Shown here: piece after piece, positions 61,323 to 64,000 of the stretch
How the letters are laid out: each line of letters begins with the position of its first letter
Position numbering within the stretch: the stretch's first letter is position 1
DNA from: Mycobacterium syngnathidarum
Lineage (GTDB): Bacteria > Actinomycetota > Actinomycetes > Mycobacteriales > Mycobacteriaceae
Length of the DNA stretch: 64,000 bases
Direction: 5' to 3'
Assembly: GCF_001942625.1 (NCBI RefSeq)
Contig: NZ_MLCL01000024.1
Coordinates: 62,001-126,000, forward strand
Translations under genes and position numbers: made by a program
The notes under the pieces: model-generated
What the model saw: the letters and a program-made list of their open reading frames with translations, nothing else
Told to the model about the DNA's origin: nothing
The model's database searches: none

Positions 61323-61777
61323 AGTTGGAGCCGGAGTTCAGCTACACCGCAGAGCTCGCCGAACCGCAAATCGTGGGCCCGGGCCCGTACGGCCTGCGTC
61401 AGGTCCTCGCCGTCACCGGAGGCAAGGTCACCGGAAACCGGATCAGCGGCACCGCCGCCCCCGGCGGCGGAGACTGGCTACTGGCCGGCGACGACGGCTA
61501 CGGCCGGCTCGACGTACGGGCCCAGTTCTACACCGACGACGGCGCGGTGATCTACATGAGCTACCAGGGCCTGGTCGAGGTCAACGAAGCAGCCGCAGGC
61601 GCCCTCGGGGGTGTCGGCAGTGGCACCGACTTCGGCGACCACTACTTCGTCACCACCCCACGCCTGGAATGCGGAGACCCCAAATACGCCTGGGTCAACC
61701 AGACCATCTTCGTCGGACAAGGACGCATCCAACCCGGACCCGTCGTCGAATTCCAGGTCTTCCGAGTCACGCTGTAA
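61319..61777 (+). CDS. DUF3237-family protein (full-length copy)
   Basis: 152 residues from GTG 61319, overlapping the SnoaL-like stop. LEPEFSYTAELAEPQIVGPG, GDWLLAGDDGYGRLDVRAQF and HYFVTTPRLECGDPKYAWVN are DUF3237, a beta-barrel family often found beside ring-modifying catabolic genes and of unproven activity. Its first ~145 bases are nearly identical to 51999-52144 on the other strand. It is the parent or sibling of the deleted copy. Confidence 0.8.
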   Translation: MKLEPEFSYTAELAEPQIVGPGPYGLRQVLAVTGGKVTGNRISGTAAPGGGDWLLAGDDGYGRLDVRAQFYTDDGAVIYMSYQGLVEVNEAAAGALGGVGSGTDFGDHYFVTTPRLECGDPKYAWVNQTIFVGQGRIQPGPVVEFQVFRVTL

Positions 61778-62098
61778 CAGGCCGGGTTTCATCAACGCGG
61801 TAACGGTGGGGGCCTGCTTCTGCCACCGTTGTTGCCGGGGCTGGAATCCAATCAGCGGATGCCTACGCTGATGCGTGCGCGCCGACCGGGCGCATCGACC
61901 GCGTCCGGTTCGGCGCTGCGCCCGGACTCGCCGGGTGCGGACCGAGCGCACGATCAACGCTGACACCGTCGTAGAACCTGGCGGCGTGCCCTAAGCCGTC
62001 GCGTTTCCAAATCGATTGGACTGCAGTGATTACAACGTTGCCCCACGAGCTGCGGCGGACGGCTGTCTGTCTGCGATGGCCGCGCAGAGAGGTGAATC
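61778..62098. other. Intergenic region with a possible terminator
   Basis: 321 bases without a gene. CCGGGCGCA (61887-61895) and TGCGCCCGG (61918-61926) can pair around a 22-base loop and may end the SnoaL-DUF3237 transcript. No copy of the cluster operator is seen before the PucR gene. Nothing else recognised. Confidence 0.4.
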
Positions 62099-63442
62099 AT
62101 GGTGCAAGCAGACGTGACTCGGACTATTGCCACGGAAACCGCCACTCTGATCATGGATCGGTTGAGCCAGAAACTCCCGGCGGCGTCGCGGTCCATCCAG
62201 GAGATGCTGTACCGGGAGCAGTCGGAGATGGCCGGCGACGGTGAGTTGCTGGCATTGCTCTACGACACGGTCCAGAGCAACCTCGAAACGTTCTTCCCAG
62301 CCATCCGTCACGGGATTCCCATTGACCGCGTAGTGGCGCCCACTGCAGCCCTTGAGCATGCGCGTCGGATGGCGCAACGCGGTACCCATGTCGAAGAATT
62401 GGTCCGCGCCTATTGGCTCGGCTACCAAGATTTCCTCTCGATCATTCTCGATGAAATCCAGGCCGCACAGCTTGAGGCTCATTTGGGATTGCTGGTATTC
62501 GCACAGATGTCGGCGAGCTCGTTCGCCTATCTGGATCGCGTATCGCATCAAGTCGTCAACGCCTATCAGGAAGAACGTGATCGGTGGCTGGCCAATCAAA
62601 ACCAGACGCGGTCACTGCGGGTACGCGAGGTGCTCGACGGCGACGATGATCTCGATATCGACGAAACTTCCGTTCTCATCCGCTATCCGTTGCGCCGGGT
62701 TCATCTCGCACTCGTTCTCTGGTGCCCTGAACAGGAAGATGGCGAGGAACTGGACACCATGGAGCGGTTCGTCGCTGAGCTGTCCGTCGCATTGGGCGCT
62801 CGGGATCGCCCGTTGTTCGTCGCCTCCGATCGCATCACCGGGTGGGCGTGGATTCCGCTCCCCGCCGACGCAGCGGCGGGCGATGCCGTGGGCCGGCTCC
62901 AGGATTTCGTCCGCTTGCATTCGAATCCGCCGTGGCTCGCCGCCGGCAATGTGTTGCCCGGCCCCGCCGGGTTCCGACAGTCACATCGCCAGGCCTTCGC
63001 GGCCCGAACCGTGGCGCTCGCGCCGGGCGTACCGCCACGGCGGGTGACCGCGGCCAACGAACCCGGTCTCGTCGTCGCAGCACAGTTCAGCTCCGACTTG
63101 GAAAACGCCCGCTCGTGGGTGGGGCAGGTCCTCGGCCCACTTGCTTCGGACAATGACAGCGACGAGCGACTGCGGGACACGTTGTCCGAGTTCCTGCGCA
63201 ACAGATCGAGCTTCAAAGCCAGCGCGCCCGAGCTGCACATTCATGTCAATTCGGTGAAGTATCGCGTACAACGCGCCCTCGAACGTCGGGGTAGACCGAT
63301 CGAGAATGATCGCCTTGATGTGGAAGTCGCGCTGCTGCTATGCCAATGGTTCGGCAGGGCAGTTCTGAGCCCGGCCAAGCGCGTGAACAGTGGCGGACGC
63401 CCAGCTGCCACGGCCACGACATTGCATACCTCGAGCGCATAA
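62099..63442 (+). CDS. PucR/CdaR-type transcriptional regulator
   Basis: 447 residues. An N-terminal helical RsbRD/PucR-like sensor region (1-170), a degenerate GGDEF-like middle (170-330), and a C-terminal PucR helix-turn-helix with LHIHVNSVKYRVQRALERRG and DVEVALLLCQWFG. Members activate catabolic genes in response to substrate. It lies at the edge of the cluster, convergent with a carboxylesterase, and may provide positive control besides the EthR-like repressor. Confidence 0.82.
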   Translation: MVQADVTRTIATETATLIMDRLSQKLPAASRSIQEMLYREQSEMAGDGELLALLYDTVQSNLETFFPAIRHGIPIDRVVAPTAALEHARRMAQRGTHVEELVRAYWLGYQDFLSIILDEIQAAQLEAHLGLLVFAQMSASSFAYLDRVSHQVVNAYQEERDRWLANQNQTRSLRVREVLDGDDDLDIDETSVLIRYPLRRVHLALVLWCPEQEDGEELDTMERFVAELSVALGARDRPLFVASDRITGWAWIPLPADAAAGDAVGRLQDFVRLHSNPPWLAAGNVLPGPAGFRQSHRQAFAARTVALAPGVPPRRVTAANEPGLVVAAQFSSDLENARSWVGQVLGPLASDNDSDERLRDTLSEFLRNRSSFKASAPELHIHVNSVKYRVQRALERRGRPIENDRLDVEVALLLCQWFGRAVLSPAKRVNSGGRPAATATTLHTSSA

Positions 63443-63524
63443 GCCAGGGCAGCGTCCAACGGCCGGTCGTGGCCGATCCGGCCCCAAAGAACAAGGTTGT
63501 CCGAGCCGTGACCCACGGATCTCG

Positions 63525-64000
63525 CTACTCGAAGTGCTGCACTGCAGCGTCATCGCCACGATAGCCGTCCCATCCAGGAGAACCGTTGCGGGCGAACGAC
63601 ACCCACGAACTGTGCATCCGCCGGGCCAGGCCCTCCGGAACCACATCGGGCCCCAGTAGACTCGTATTCCCGTGCAGCCACGGTGAATCGGCGATGTCGA
63701 AGACGAAGGGAAGCTCGACGGTGTGTGCAGCTCCGAGCTTGCCGTCGACCGCGGTCGAGCGGAAGCCGAATCGGTAGACGTAGGTACCGCGTGCCGAGAC
63801 CAGCGAGTGCGCCCGCGCCATCCGGGCGGAGCCGGAACCGAACAGCGCGTCGGCCAGCAGGGCCGAACGCAGCTCGCCGTGAGTGGCATGGGGCAGCCGG
63901 GCGGCCAAGCCGTCAACCGTGGCCTGGGGGTCCGAATGTGTCTGGGCCGCAACGGCCACGACATCGCCGTGCCGCGACGTATCGAAGGCGCCCTGAGGCA
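63525..64000 (-). CDS. Type B carboxylesterase, C-terminal part (5' end outside window)
   Basis: At least 158 residues, reading in from beyond the right edge and stopping at 63525. ADALFGSGSARMARAHSLVS, YVYRFGFRST, AAHTVELPFVF (catalytic His region), then WVSFARNGSPGWDGY is the end of a para-nitrobenzyl-esterase-like type B carboxylesterase. The nucleophile domain lies outside the window. Convergent with the PucR gene, 82 bases apart. Confidence 0.78.
   Translation of the reverse strand, partial: PQGAFDTSRHGDVVAVAAQTHSDPQATVDGLAARLPHATHGELRSALLADALFGSGSARMARAHSLVSARGTYVYRFGFRSTAVDGKLGAAHTVELPFVFDIADSPWLHGNTSLLGPDVVPEGLARRMHSSWVSFARNGSPGWDGYRGDDAAVQHFE

Overview
The window reads as chromosomal DNA of a rapidly growing, high-GC mycobacterium (Mycolicibacterium type). 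The basis is two tandem MspA-family porins, an EspC-like/DUF1023 type VII secretion pair, an F420-type LLM oxidoreductase, a mycofactocin-coupled SDR, many TetR regulators, frequent GTG starts and ATGA/GTGA gene overlaps. No rRNA, tRNA, CRISPR or intact insertion sequence was found. The species cannot be named from the sequence alone.

Layout. 0-11 kb: MmcQ-like fragment, MFS permease, TetR with a P450/SDR operon behind a three-arm operator, alpha/beta hydrolases, LysE exporter, fumarylacetoacetase-family protein and a frameshifted metallo-beta-lactamase-fold gene. 11.3-15.4 kb: heavy-metal island with a MerR-type promoter, truncated merR, SpoIIAA-like gene, truncated second arsenate reductase, arsC-acr3-arsR, and a divergent arsI/cadI and arsR pair. 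15.5-18.8 kb: EspC-like, WXG-DUF1023 hydrolase and lipoprotein genes. 19-22 kb: two MspA-like porins convergent with a GapB-like GAPDH. 22-26 kb: an L,D-transpeptidase divergent from DsbA-like, CcdA, BlaI and BlaR-type genes across a large dyad. 26-31 kb: ArsR/DUF5313, a VapBC module, TetR plus DsbA-like, and an FAD dehydrogenase. 31-36 kb: TetR, DUF1214, sulfotransferase, GH6 glycosidase, a Tat-secreted protein and an SDR. 36.4-38.3 kb: a stand-alone cytosolic trypsin-like protease fused to an EndoG-type nuclease. 38-48.6 kb: mostly metabolic genes with TetR regulators (Rieske oxygenase, tartrate dehydrogenase, acyl-CoA dehydrogenase) and two gene remnants.

48.6-64 kb is an accessory catabolic cluster: F420 oxidoreductase, lipase-like protein lacking its serine, HSL-type esterase, cupin, CoA-acylating aldehyde dehydrogenase, VOC protein, mycofactocin SDR, EthR-like TetR, acyl-CoA ligase, MDR oxidoreductase, SnoaL-like protein, DUF3237, PucR activator and carboxylesterase. 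Four copies of one operator lie in three of its intergenic regions, so it behaves as a single regulon. It also carries a decayed IS607-type element and a nearly identical, internally deleted second copy of the DUF3237 gene.

The observations most worth following are the protease-nuclease fusion (possible defence effector), the EthR-like regulon with its partial duplication, the BlaI-type dyad linking an L,D-transpeptidase to a thiol-redox pair, and the EspC/DUF1023/lipoprotein cassette.
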